Made by a program: the position numbers and the translations under genes
Shown here: positions 33,231-42,471 of the stretch, in pieces
How positions within the stretch are numbered: the first letter of the stretch is position 1
How the letters are laid out: every line of letters starts with the position of its first letter
Notes under the pieces: model-generated
Seen by the model: the letters and a program-made list of their open reading frames with translations, nothing else
Told to the model about the DNA's origin: nothing
Database searches by the model: none
NCBI RefSeq assembly: GCF_036321025.1
Contig: NZ_JAZAPB010000001.1
Location: 434,001 to 498,000, forward strand
Direction of reading: 5' to 3'
Length of the DNA stretch: 64,000 bases
DNA from: Alteraurantiacibacter hainanensis
GTDB taxonomy: Bacteria > Pseudomonadota > Alphaproteobacteria > Sphingomonadales > Sphingomonadaceae

Positions 33231-34550
33231 TCAGAAAGCGCGGGTGACACCAAATTCGCCACGCCACCGCCGGTAATCGTAGATTTCGATCGGACTTGAA
33301 TTCTGTTCCCGCGAAATCCTGATCTGAGGTGCCCAGCCCTGCCAGCTCAGCTGCCTGAAAGTCGCACCCGCGGCCAACAGCAGGAAGTCCTCCTGGCGGC
33401 GAACCGGATAAAGAGCCAGCCGCGCGTCGCCTTCCAGTCTGCGGTAGGACGCCGATGCGAAAACCGTGGTTCGTCCGAGGTCGCGCCAGAGCGTTGCCGA
33501 AACGTGGCCACTGCTGGTCGAGTAGGCCGCATCCGATGCGACTTGCCGTGCTGCTCCCAACGTGATGCTCCCGCCAGTGCGTTCGTCGAACGCGCGTTCG
33601 TAGGTTACCGAGCCTGTGAACGAGTGCCCGTCCTGAAGGTCGTTGGTGCGAAAATCGAGCTTCGAATACCCGAGGAGGGTGCGTAGCTGCGATCGTGGCC
33701 CGTGCGGCCTCTGCCATTGCAGGCTGGCATCGATGGCGTCGTAGAAGCGATTACCCCCAAACCAGCGGCGCTGCGCGCCTCCCAGAAGCGTCGCACGGCC
33801 ATCCAGCAAGGGAAACTCCGGCCCGACGGACGCGATGGCCAAGATGTCGTTGAACCGTCCTGCCCGATACAAGTCAGCGGAAATCCCGCCACGAACGAGG
33901 ATCGAAGTCTGTGCACCGATCGGATGGCGAAAATAGCCCTCGGTACTGAGCGAAAGGCCCAGGCCCGAAGATTGCTGCGCATCCTCGTCGAGCGCGAACT
34001 CTCCGATGACCGTCCCCAAGGTATCCGACCTCGTTGCCCGGTTGATATTGGAATCGGGTGCAAAGGCGATCCTGGCATTTATCCCGAATGGCTTGCGCTC
34101 GCGCAGGGCCGCCGAAAACCGCTCGACAAGGCGGGCAACCTCCGGGGGAAGACCCCCTGCCTGCGCCTCACGCAAGGTGCGGCGGGACGCCTCGATCTGT
34201 CCCATCTCCGCCTGCACGCGCGCGAGTTCGAGCCTTGCACGCTGGGCGCCGGGTTCCTCATCCAGAATGGCGCGCAGGTAGGTTCCCGCCTGGGCCCATT
34301 CCTTGCGCCTCATGCCGATCATCGCCAGCCGGAAGCGGGCTTCGTTGCGAATGGTCAGATCGTCATCTGCAAGAAGCGCGCGAAGGATGTCCAGTGCCGT
34401 TTCGACCTGCCCCCGGGCCAGGGCGCGCTCGGAAAGGGCGAGAAGCTCGCTCGCGCTCACTACGATTTCGCGCGAAGCCGGTTCGGCCGTGCTCTCCCGC
34501 TCGGCAACCTGCGGAGGCTGCATCAGGAGCAGGAGTGCGAGATGCAGCAA
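33231..34550 (-). CDS. Slam-type surface lipoprotein translocon (type XI secretion)
   Basis: The 439-residue product has the two-part build of Slam proteins: a periplasmic TPR-like helical region (about 32-150; ALARGQVETALDILRALLADD, AGTYLRAILDEEPGAQRARLELARV) and a C-terminal barrel (about 155-439). The barrel opens with INARIAFAPDSNINRATRSD, typical for DUF560/Slam, and ends YDYRRWRGEFGVTRAF with a terminal Phe. Slams move TbpB-like lipoproteins across the outer membrane. It starts with TTG, with AAGGA eight bases upstream, three bases after the stop of the lipoprotein gene, so the two are one operon. The N-terminal signal segment is short. An alternative is a general TPR/porin fusion. Confidence 0.83.
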   Translation of the reverse strand: MLHLALLLLMQPPQVAERESTAEPASREIVVSASELLALSERALARGQVETALDILRALLADDDLTIRNEARFRLAMIGMRRKEWAQAGTYLRAILDEEPGAQRARLELARVQAEMGQIEASRRTLREAQAGGLPPEVARLVERFSAALRERKPFGINARIAFAPDSNINRATRSDTLGTVIGEFALDEDAQQSSGLGLSLSTEGYFRHPIGAQTSILVRGGISADLYRAGRFNDILAIASVGPEFPLLDGRATLLGGAQRRWFGGNRFYDAIDASLQWQRPHGPRSQLRTLLGYSKLDFRTNDLQDGHSFTGSVTYERAFDERTGGSITLGAARQVASDAAYSTSSGHVSATLWRDLGRTTVFASASYRRLEGDARLALYPVRRQEDFLLLAAGATFRQLSWQGWAPQIRISREQNSSPIEIYDYRRWRGEFGVTRAF

Positions 34551-34553
34551 GGT

Positions 34554-35570
34554 TCAATCCTTCAGCCCCACCCAGATCCCCGACATCGTGCCGGTTCCCT
34601 CGTCCAGCATGTACGGCGCGTGCCAGCGCGCCATGATTTCCGCAGCCTGCGGCCCGTTGAATACTCCTTCGAACCACGAAGGAACGACTTCGCCGTCAAT
34701 CGCGAACTGACCGGAAAAGGAAGTGCTGCCCGTCGAATAGACGGTTTCGACGAACGTGTAGGTGCCGAGCGAATAACAATCCCACGGACACACGGCCGGC
34801 TGCATCTCTCCCTCCAGCGTCCCTGCGGCAAAGTCGAAGCTAAGCAACGCAAGACCGTTTATGTAATCCGTGGTGGGTAGACTGCCTTGGGGGTATGCGT
34901 TGTCGCTGTTGCCGATGACCCTGGCCGTGTAGCTCGCCGTGCCCGTTGTCGGCACGTCGCCCGCCTCGGTCGGAATACCGTAGGCAAAGGTACCTTGCGT
35001 CCCTGAAGAAGCGACGCCATCGACATCTGGATCGTCCCACCAGCTTCCGTACGACGTGTAGGTCAGTTGCTCGTCCGGGTTGAGCGTCCCTTTGGGCCAT
35101 TTCAGTTCGACCTGCGCGTCCTGTCGCCCGGTGTCGCCATCACGCAATTCATTACCCGTTCCATAGACCGCCAACCAGGAAGTACTGTCCGTGTAGCTGC
35201 CGTTGTAATACTGCGTGAAAAGTGTTCCCGGGCGATAATTGGGCAAGGAAATCACGTATGACCCGTCGGAACCGCGATAATGGAATGAGACATCTGCCCT
35301 GACCGCTTCGTCCATGACAAAGTTTCCATCAGTGCCCTTGGAATAATCGGAAGACACCGCCAAGACCGCGAAAGGCTCACTGGACACCAGGCCGATGGGC
35401 CCCGCTGGCGGCGGCGGCGGCGTGGGAGTGGGTGCCGGCGGATAAAGTGGCGGTGCCGGTGCCGGGCGAGGACTTGCCACGAGAACCGGCGGCGAACCCG
35501 AACCGCCACATGCGGCGAGTGCCAAACAAAGAACAAGCGAATTGCATAGTGTTGACATGCGAGCGCGCAT
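34554..35570 (-). CDS. Surface lipoprotein with TbpB-like C-terminal barrel, probable Slam cargo 1
   Basis: The 338-residue product has a lipoprotein signal (LVLCLALAACGGSG, lipobox LAAC), a proline-rich linker of about 35 residues, and a beta-rich domain. Its C-terminal part has the small-barrel pattern of transferrin-binding-protein-like lipoproteins: GTASYTARVIG, LLSFDFAAGTLEGEM, STSFSGQFAID and WFEGVFNGPQAAEIMARW. The ATG at 35570 has GGAGG six bases upstream; the frame is open to 35624. The Slam gene follows in the same operon, which marks it as the cargo. A paralogue lies divergent at 35803. Its ligand is unknown; iron or haem carriers are the known cases in the family. Confidence 0.82.
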   Translation of the reverse strand: MRARMSTLCNSLVLCLALAACGGSGSPPVLVASPRPAPAPPLYPPAPTPTPPPPPAGPIGLVSSEPFAVLAVSSDYSKGTDGNFVMDEAVRADVSFHYRGSDGSYVISLPNYRPGTLFTQYYNGSYTDSTSWLAVYGTGNELRDGDTGRQDAQVELKWPKGTLNPDEQLTYTSYGSWWDDPDVDGVASSGTQGTFAYGIPTEAGDVPTTGTASYTARVIGNSDNAYPQGSLPTTDYINGLALLSFDFAAGTLEGEMQPAVCPWDCYSLGTYTFVETVYSTGSTSFSGQFAIDGEVVPSWFEGVFNGPQAAEIMARWHAPYMLDEGTGTMSGIWVGLKD

Positions 35571-35802
35571 TGATGCCTCCCTGACTTGATTGCCGGGGAA
35601 GGCTGTCGAAAAGACGATCAGCATTCCATGATGGGTTGCCGATGATTTGGCGATTTTTCGCCGAGTTCGCGAGGGTTAGAGCCGGCGCGGTTTCACGGCG
35701 GACTTCCAGGGCGCCTCATCGGCAAAATATCGTTGCCCCATCATCGCAATTTGCTCCTGGCGATGCCAGCCTCCCTCTCGTCAAAAAGCTGAGGAGGCAG
35801 AG

Positions 35803-36747
35803 ATGATCACTGCTGGAGGAATATGGCCGTCTGCCGGACGGGCTGCGCTTTTGCTTTCCGTTTGCCTGGTGCTGCCAAGTTGCGGTGGAGGGGGTGTGAT
35901 GGCTTCTGCGAACCTGCGGCCCCCTGCCCCACCCGCAGCCTCGCCCCCGCCAGCACCGCCAGGAAGCGCGCTCGGGCAGCCCCAGGAATTTGTGACTCTT
36001 GCAGTTTCCGCGTTCGAAGAGCGCGACGCTACAGGATCGGAAGTAACCGCTTCGCAGGCAGGGCTGACAGAAGTGAGTTTCCGCTACCTTGGCGAGGGCC
36101 AGGGTTATCGAATCGAGTTGCCCGGCTCTCGCTCCGGCAGTCTCAATTTCACGTACGAAACCAACGGCAGCGATCGATACACGATTACCGACGAGGGAGG
36201 CGCGCTACTGGATGCGGTGGTCTTCCTTCGCGCACAGGACGGATCTGTAAGATACACCTATACGGACCTGGCATTCTGGATCGCGGGCGCCAATGATCCC
36301 CGGAAAACCGAAGCGGGCTATTTCGTTTATGGCGTGCCGACCGATCAGACGGAGATACCGCTAACGGGGCGTGGGAAGTATCAGGCGCAGGTCTTCGGAC
36401 AGACCAGCCTCCACAACGACGTAGGCGGAGATGCGACGCTGGAGTTCGATTTCGCCGCCGGGCAGCTGACTGGCTACATGGATCCCGTCCTGCTGAACAA
36501 GACCGGCTTCGGCTTCGACACGGTGCTTCCGCGGTACGAATTCACCGACACGCTATACGCGAGCGGGAGCACGCGGTTCAGCGGGCGTTTTGACGTTGCC
36601 GGGGCGATCAGCGATTCCGCGTTCAAGGGGATATTCGCGGGACCGGGCGCTGCCGAGCTGATGGCACAGTGGTACGCGCCCTTCCAGAATCCCGGATCGC
36701 AGGAATGGGACATGATGTACGGCGTTTGGATCGGAAAGAGGGACTGA
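35803..36747 (+). CDS. Surface lipoprotein with TbpB-like C-terminal barrel, probable Slam cargo 2
   Basis: The 314-residue product is a paralogue of the one at 34554. It has a lipobox (SVCLVLPSCGGGG), a proline/alanine-rich linker (PPAPPAASPPPAPPGS) and the same C-terminal elements in the same order: GRGKYQAQVFGQ, ATLEFDFAAGQLTGYM, STRFSGRFDVAG, FKGIFAGPGAAELMAQWYAP and a closing YGVWIGKRD. Both end with a G-W/V-WIG-K-D-like pattern. AGGAGG lies six bases before the ATG. It is divergent from cargo 1, with 232 bases between, and may share regulation. The two N-terminal halves differ more, as expected if they bind different ligands. Confidence 0.8.
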   Translation: MITAGGIWPSAGRAALLLSVCLVLPSCGGGGVMASANLRPPAPPAASPPPAPPGSALGQPQEFVTLAVSAFEERDATGSEVTASQAGLTEVSFRYLGEGQGYRIELPGSRSGSLNFTYETNGSDRYTITDEGGALLDAVVFLRAQDGSVRYTYTDLAFWIAGANDPRKTEAGYFVYGVPTDQTEIPLTGRGKYQAQVFGQTSLHNDVGGDATLEFDFAAGQLTGYMDPVLLNKTGFGFDTVLPRYEFTDTLYASGSTRFSGRFDVAGAISDSAFKGIFAGPGAAELMAQWYAPFQNPGSQEWDMMYGVWIGKRD

Positions 36748-37029
36748 GTTGTCGCTTCCGCCCTTTATGCGGATTCAAAAGCTGAAATCGAAATCCGCAT
36801 TTCAGCTCCCGGGAAATGAATATTGCGACCGCCAGGATTAGCTTCCGATTGAGCGGGTGTTTAGTTCGACTATTGCATTTGAACTTCAAGACCCGCGACT
36901 ATGAGCGCCCCGCGAGTGTCCCGGATGAGGACCTTTCTCAAGATGCTCTCCCCCATTTGCAGAGTTACAGCTACCGAAAGCCAATGCTATTGGACGATTG
37001 TAATACATCGAGGCCTCGATCCTGCGGAA

Positions 37030-38214
37030 ATGCCGATGAGTATGTGGCTGGGGAATAGATTTCGGAGTGCCGTAATTGCGGTTGCTTCCTTAGCGCTAGC
37101 CGCATGCGGCTCTGACGACGCGCGCGGCGATGCTGCTCCGGTGGCCGCAACAATGCTTATAGGCGGAGACCTTCATTTCGCGGAAAGTTATGAAAGGACG
37201 AAATCCGGAAAACTCAAGGATGGACCGCATACCTTCGAAGGGCGCTATCGCGACAGCTTGAGGGGACTGATGCCGTTGATCTCTCGCGCCGATCTGGCTG
37301 TCGCGAACTTGGAAGGTCCTCTTGCGCTCAACCAGCCTGACAACCCTCTGGCCGACACAAGAAGGTACTTGCACTGGTCACGTCCGCTCGAGGCCAGCGC
37401 GGCAGTCAAATACGCCGGCATCGACCTCGTGAGTCTCGCAAACAACCACGGAATGGACCAAGGAACGATCGGGCTGGAGCAGACAATTACTCAACTCGGG
37501 CTCAATGGAGTTGCTCATTTTGGCGGTGGAGCTGATCTGGCAGAGGCGCGCAGCCCATACATTTACAAGTTCCCGCGAGGCGACGGCAGTGAGGCCGCAG
37601 TTGCGATCTTTCCAGCCTTTGCCGAGAGTTCGCCACCGGAGGACGGTTTCGACCCCTTTGCCGGAGAGCGACGGCCAGGTATCGCTCCTATCGATCTGGA
37701 CTATCTTCGCGACGAGACTGCCCGCCTGCGACGGGTGCACCCGGATTTGTTCGTGATTGCCTATCCCCACTGGGGGCGCAATTACTCCTGGGTCTATGGC
37801 AATGAGGTCCGATTGGGCCAGCAACTGATCGATGCAGGCGCCGATATGGTAATCGGACACCACGCGCATACGATTCAGGAGATCCAGAGGTATCGCGGCA
37901 AGTGGATTCTATTTGGAATAGGTAACTTCGTTTTCCTCGCTCCGGGTCGTTTTCGGCAGTTTAACAAGGTGCAACCCTACGCCTTCGCAGCCGAACTGGC
38001 GTTTCCCGAAGCAAGCCTGGGACAACCCCGCGTGCGTCTCTTTCCGATTGCCGCGGATAACCGGGTGACCGGCTTTCAACCCCGTCTTGTTGATCTTCGT
38101 GAAGCACGCCGAGTAATGAGCGCGGTCCAGTCGCGAGAGGGCTCGCGTGGACTTTCCGGCACCTTCGGCGAAACTGATCTGGGCGCCTATTTTCAGCTTG
38201 ATCCAGAAGTATAA
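37030..38214 (+). CDS. CapA-family lipoprotein (metallophosphatase-like)
   Basis: The product (394 residues from the ATG at 37030) has a lipoprotein signal (AVIAVASLALAACGSDD) and the CapA/YwtB fold: MLIGGDLHF, VANLEGPLA, LVSLANNHGMDQG, AYPHWGRNYSW, MVIGHHAHTIQE and ILFGIGNFVF. CapA proteins belong to capsule or poly-gamma-glutamate loci and have a calcineurin-like metal site made of these His/Asp/Asn motifs. The frame is open from 36901; ATGs at 37030, 37036 and 37042 all lie just before the signal sequence and none has a clear ribosome binding site. It is convergent with the Tat-type hydrolase (3 bases apart). No ligase genes of the known poly-glutamate pathway (CapB/CapC) are present. Confidence 0.85.
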   Translation: MPMSMWLGNRFRSAVIAVASLALAACGSDDARGDAAPVAATMLIGGDLHFAESYERTKSGKLKDGPHTFEGRYRDSLRGLMPLISRADLAVANLEGPLALNQPDNPLADTRRYLHWSRPLEASAAVKYAGIDLVSLANNHGMDQGTIGLEQTITQLGLNGVAHFGGGADLAEARSPYIYKFPRGDGSEAAVAIFPAFAESSPPEDGFDPFAGERRPGIAPIDLDYLRDETARLRRVHPDLFVIAYPHWGRNYSWVYGNEVRLGQQLIDAGADMVIGHHAHTIQEIQRYRGKWILFGIGNFVFLAPGRFRQFNKVQPYAFAAELAFPEASLGQPRVRLFPIAADNRVTGFQPRLVDLREARRVMSAVQSREGSRGLSGTFGETDLGAYFQLDPEV

Positions 38215-38217
38215 TCG

Positions 38218-39099
38218 CTAATCGCGATGCACCAACCATGCGGCACATGCCCGCGCTGCCGAGCGACTGCTGTGGGTCGTGTCAGGCAGAATGGCCATAT
38301 TCCAATTCATAGGTATCTCGTTGCGTCGCGCAAATTCGGCACATTGCGAGAAGTAATTGATGCCTCTTTCCAGCCTGTGCGCACCCTGGCTTTGCGCGAG
38401 CCTGCTTCGGCGTAGCTGGTCGGATCTCGGATTGTCGTCTTCCTCCCCCAGCAGGAGGAGGCCCTCGCGGAGCAGCATCCTCTCAAAGTCCACCTCGTCG
38501 ACCGAGACGTTTGCCAGCCCGTAGGGCCATGTAAGACGCTCTTCCGGCAAGGTGTACCATCCAGCCATGGACGCTACTGTGCGCCTTGCCCTTGCCTCTG
38601 GCTTGAAGAGCAGGAACCGCTGGACGAACTGGGCTCCTGCGGAATGCCCGAAGATCGAATAGCTCGATGCGCGTGCGCCAGTGGTTCTGCGAAGGAGATC
38701 GAACAACGGCTCTATCGCGTTGAATGCTGAACCCGTCGGTAAGTTGCCGCGTTCCACGCCTCCGAGCGAGAACTGCCTTCCCCTGAACGCCTGGGATGTG
38801 AAATGCGGAATGACTGGCATGAAGCCAAGCGACTGCGCCAGGGGCAGCCAGGTAGACATAGTGTATCTGAGGTTCCGTTTGGCTCCGTGCAGTATTATCA
38901 CGACGGGCCAATCCGGCGTCCACGCTGCTGGACGACCAAAATATGCATCGAGCTGCGGGCCTCCCCATCCGGAGAGGCTGACACGCTCGAACGACTGCAT
39001 AATTCCCTTCGGTGTAGAAGGCATCTCGCCACCCAAACATCCGCCGAGAAGCGCCAAGCTTACAAACCCGAATTCGCGGCGTGACCAGCTATCAATCAT
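38218..39099 (-). CDS. Alpha/beta hydrolase with Tat-type lipoprotein signal
   Basis: The 293-residue product begins MIDSWSRREFGFVSLALLGGC: a twin-arginine SRREF motif followed by a lipobox LGGC, predicting a folded, Tat-exported lipoprotein. The fold is alpha/beta hydrolase, with VVIILHGAKRN (oxyanion loop), the nucleophile elbow FGHSAGAQF (GHSAG) and the catalytic His candidate in PDTTHSSRS. The frame opens at 39219 but the signal sets the start at 39099. Esterase or lipase activity on a lipid or acylated polymer is likely. It faces the CapA-like gene. Confidence 0.8.
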   Translation of the reverse strand: MIDSWSRREFGFVSLALLGGCLGGEMPSTPKGIMQSFERVSLSGWGGPQLDAYFGRPAAWTPDWPVVIILHGAKRNLRYTMSTWLPLAQSLGFMPVIPHFTSQAFRGRQFSLGGVERGNLPTGSAFNAIEPLFDLLRRTTGARASSYSIFGHSAGAQFVQRFLLFKPEARARRTVASMAGWYTLPEERLTWPYGLANVSVDEVDFERMLLREGLLLLGEEDDNPRSDQLRRSRLAQSQGAHRLERGINYFSQCAEFARRNEIPMNWNMAILPDTTHSSRSAARACAAWLVHRD

Positions 39100-39381
39100 T
39101 TGCCATTCGCGTCCTCGGCAACACTCGACCCTTGGCGGTCGTGTGAAAAGACAGCGCGCGTTTACCAGGCCGCAAGTGCTTGTCGATCCATGCCGCCATA
39201 CGAAACCGGCGCAATTCACGGGAGTGCAAGATCGGGCCCTCTCGATAGATAAAAAGTTTCCCTAATCGATACAGTAATTCCAAATCCATATGATTCCGGA
39301 ACATTTGCGTTTACCTTTTTGAATAGGGGCAAGGAGAGGTCCGAGTCGTGCGGAAGTTTGCCCCATTCTTGTGAGGCTGCA

Positions 39382-40665
39382 ATGCACTTTGAGCGTTTCT
39401 GCGATACTGACAGCCCCGAAGACGGCTCACCAGATGAGATATGCTCGCCGAAGGCTGGTAGCGTGGCCAAGTTGGCCGATGATCGTACGAAGGTTCGGAT
39501 AACCCAAGAATTTCCGATTGAGTCTCCTGCTTCCAGCCGTAAGTTGAAACGGCGTCTCAGCATTGTCGACATCGATCAAGTTCGCCTGGCTGAAGCGCGA
39601 CAGTCTTTCGCCACCCGTCGGGTTGATATCGACCAGGTCGCGAAGCTCATACACGGCCCCATTCGGCCTCGGCCTGGCGACGTGGTCCTCGCCCGGGTTG
39701 ACCGCATTCGCTACCATCGGCGCCTGGAACTGGCCAACGGTCGAAAGGCAAACCTGCATTCAGGCGACGAAATCATCGTTGCATATGGCGATCGCTACGC
39801 AACGGATCAGTTCGAGGGTGTCGTTCCCATTGACCTCGGCCCGACGAACTTGATCGCGACCGGAGGGGTTGCGGCAACCATGGCGTCGCGAACAGTAGGA
39901 ATGAGGCCAGCGACCGAGATAACGCCAGTTGGCTTGCTTGGAAACAAGCGTGGCGACCCAATCAACCTTCGCGATTTTGCCGTCAGGCTTGCCGTGCCCA
40001 AGAGAAAGCGCCCGCAAACCATCGCTGTCCTCGGCACTTCGATGAATTCGGGCAAGACCACCGCCTGCAAATCGCTCATTCGCGGCCTACGCGCGGCTGG
40101 CAAGAAGGTGGCCGGGCTCAAAGTCACCGGCACGGGGTCGGGCGGTGACTACTGGGCCATGGCCGACGCGGGAGCGCACCTCGTCGCAGACTTTTCTGAT
40201 GCCGGCTACGCTTCCACTTACCGGCTGAGCCAAATCGAACTGGAATTGATACTGTTCGAGTTGCTGGCGCTTGCCACCGCGGCGGAAGTTGACGTTGCCG
40301 TCATCGAAGTGGCCGACGGAATCTTTCAGGAACAGAATCGCCAATTGATCAGGTCTTCGGCGTTTCAGACAGCGATCGACCGGATCGTGTTCTCGGCAGG
40401 CGACGCGATGGGGGCCGAACAGGGTCTGTGGACGCTAATGAAATGCGGACTTCCCGTGGTCGCGTTGTCGGGTCGCGTAACCATGTCGAGCCTCGCGATG
40501 CGCGAGATACCCGATAAGTGGCCCTTGGCGGTACTTTCGAAACATCAACTTGAAGCTCCCCACCTTGCTCTGTCCGAGGTCCTCCAGGCACCCGTATCTC
40601 ACCATCAGATTGGAGCGGAGGAAAGTGGTGCGGCGAACCAGAGCGTCTTCGACTGGACCTCCTGA
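39382..40665 (+). CDS. P-loop NTPase related to DUF1611/MobB-like proteins
   Basis: The 427-residue product has an N-terminal region of about 190 residues without a family I recognise (GDVVLARVDRIRYHRRLEL; GDEIIVAYGDRYATDQFEGVVP), followed by a P-loop domain: TIAVLGTSMNSGKTTACKSL (Walker A GTSMNSGKTT at 218-227) and VDVAVIEVADGIFQEQNRQL as the Walker B/switch region. The MNSGKTT form resembles DUF1611 proteins and the MobB GTPase-like group. The ATG has GAGG six bases upstream; a TTG-initiated frame extends to 39319. The stop codon overlaps the ABC transporter start, so they are coupled. Confidence 0.65.
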   Translation: MHFERFCDTDSPEDGSPDEICSPKAGSVAKLADDRTKVRITQEFPIESPASSRKLKRRLSIVDIDQVRLAEARQSFATRRVDIDQVAKLIHGPIRPRPGDVVLARVDRIRYHRRLELANGRKANLHSGDEIIVAYGDRYATDQFEGVVPIDLGPTNLIATGGVAATMASRTVGMRPATEITPVGLLGNKRGDPINLRDFAVRLAVPKRKRPQTIAVLGTSMNSGKTTACKSLIRGLRAAGKKVAGLKVTGTGSGGDYWAMADAGAHLVADFSDAGYASTYRLSQIELELILFELLALATAAEVDVAVIEVADGIFQEQNRQLIRSSAFQTAIDRIVFSAGDAMGAEQGLWTLMKCGLPVVALSGRVTMSSLAMREIPDKWPLAVLSKHQLEAPHLALSEVLQAPVSHHQIGAEESGAANQSVFDWTS

Positions 40666-42383
40666 TGGCAGACCTCGCGCCTCGCACCTTGAGATTCCGC
40701 GACTGCCTGTCGCGAGGCGAGATCGCGATCATCCTCTGCCTGGCCTTGGCTACGGCAGTAGCTACGGCCCTGCTGATCCTGGCCGTCCGTGAAATTCTGC
40801 AGATCCTCGAGACTGCGGTGGTGGAGCGATCGCTTTCACCATTGGTCGCGCCGCTGGCGATCCTGGCGGCGTCGGCTGCCCTTTTCTCACTCCTGAGAGG
40901 GCTCGAATTTTCCGTATCGGAAGCGATAGGCTTCCGATCGACCCACCGGTTGAGAATGCTGGTCTACGAGCACATGTCTGGCATGGCGCCGAACCAGATA
41001 CAGCATCGGTCGCGCGGCAGCCTGATCCTGCGCCTCACGGGCGATCTCACCATGTTGCGGACGTGGCTTTCTCGTGGATTTGCACGCGGTCTTGTCGCAC
41101 TCTTCTCGGCGATCGGCTGTCTTGCTTCGATCGGCTATTACAGCTGGGTGCTGGCGTGCGTCGTTTTCGCGACATTCGCTTTCTTCGTCTGCGTCTCGCT
41201 GATGCTCGGCAATCGCCTGCAGGACTGGACCCGGGCCGTCCGTCGACGACGTTCGAGGCTGACTAGCAATGTTGACGAACAGGTCAGTGCCTTGGCGGTC
41301 GTGCAGGTTTTCGGGCGCAGCGACGGGGAAGCCTCTCGTATGCGACGGCAAAGCAAACAGCTTACCGATGGGCTCATCGTCGAAGCACGTTATCGCGGGG
41401 TTCTGAGAGGGCTCAGCGACTTGGCGGGATGGATCGCGATGGTCCTCGTTCTGGTTGCAGGCGCGAACATGGTGCTGGACGGATACTTCGATCTTTCTTC
41501 GATGTTCGTCACGCTTCTCGCCATTCGACTGATGCAGGGCTATGTCCGTTCGCTGGGAAATGCCCACGAGTATTGGCGCCGCGCCGCGATTTCGCGAAAG
41601 AAGCTCGAAGATTTTCTCAACAGTTCGAGCCGTCCGCTAGCCGACGCCTCAGCAGAACCCCTACGCCACCGGCGTGCCGCGATCGTCTTCGAGAATGTCT
41701 CGGCAGCCGGCTGCCTTGAGAATTTTACTGCACGGGTAAATGCCGGTCGCCATGTCGCGATCGTCGGTCCGAGTGGGAGCGGCAAGTCGACGCTCCTCGG
41801 CCTAGTCGCCCGGCTGGTCGAGGTGGACGAAGGTGCGATCCACATCGGCAGCCAGTCGGTCGCCCAGTGCCAACTCAAGACGATCTATCAACAAGTCAGC
41901 CTAGTGGGCCCGCAGCTTCCGCTCATGCGGGGTACGCTCCGCAGGAACCTGACTTACCGCAACCCCAAATCGACCGATAAGCAAACGCAGGCCCTCGTCG
42001 ACGCTTGCCATCTCAACGACCTGGTGGAGAGCTTGCCCGGCGGCCTCGATTTCTGGCTCACAGAGGGAGGGGCCAATCTGTCGGCGGGCGCCGCGCAGCG
42101 TATTCGGTTGGCCAGGGCCTTGTGTGGCGGGCCGCCAATCCTGTTGCTGGATCGCGCAATGGACAATCTCGACGCAGCCAATCGGACTGTCTTCAGGAGC
42201 GTCCTGGCGCGCTATGCCGGTACGATACTTAGCGTCACCGACCACCCGGACGACATCGCGATCGCTGACGTCGTCTGGCAGATCGAAAAAGGTCGCCTCG
42301 TTTCAGAATCGACATCCAGCGAATACCTGCACGATTTGAAACCGGATCTGCCAGCTTTCCTGACGCTGTCGTCGGTAGCCTGA
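40665..42383 (+). CDS. ABC transporter, fused permease and ATPase, with altered Walker B
   Basis: The 572-residue half-transporter has six membrane helices in an exporter-type domain (about 20-300) and a C-terminal nucleotide-binding domain. Walker A is GPSGSGKST (368-376) and the signature is LSAGAAQRIRLARAL instead of LSGGQ. The Walker B strand reads PILLLDRAMDNLD: Asp496 is present, but the catalytic Glu position is Arg497. The switch His is present (TDHPDD). Such changes usually slow or stop ATP hydrolysis. It overlaps the P-loop NTPase gene and precedes an outer membrane barrel gene, so a transport system is likely. The substrate is unknown. Confidence 0.85.
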   Translation: MADLAPRTLRFRDCLSRGEIAIILCLALATAVATALLILAVREILQILETAVVERSLSPLVAPLAILAASAALFSLLRGLEFSVSEAIGFRSTHRLRMLVYEHMSGMAPNQIQHRSRGSLILRLTGDLTMLRTWLSRGFARGLVALFSAIGCLASIGYYSWVLACVVFATFAFFVCVSLMLGNRLQDWTRAVRRRRSRLTSNVDEQVSALAVVQVFGRSDGEASRMRRQSKQLTDGLIVEARYRGVLRGLSDLAGWIAMVLVLVAGANMVLDGYFDLSSMFVTLLAIRLMQGYVRSLGNAHEYWRRAAISRKKLEDFLNSSSRPLADASAEPLRHRRAAIVFENVSAAGCLENFTARVNAGRHVAIVGPSGSGKSTLLGLVARLVEVDEGAIHIGSQSVAQCQLKTIYQQVSLVGPQLPLMRGTLRRNLTYRNPKSTDKQTQALVDACHLNDLVESLPGGLDFWLTEGGANLSAGAAQRIRLARALCGGPPILLLDRAMDNLDAANRTVFRSVLARYAGTILSVTDHPDDIAIADVVWQIEKGRLVSESTSSEYLHDLKPDLPAFLTLSSVA

Positions 42384-42471
42384 GCATCATTTTTACACGC
42401 ATTGTAATGTACGTTCTTGTTTCTGTGCCAAGAAGCGTCGGTTGGGGCGCAAGTGGAAGAGGGGGCCGCAG

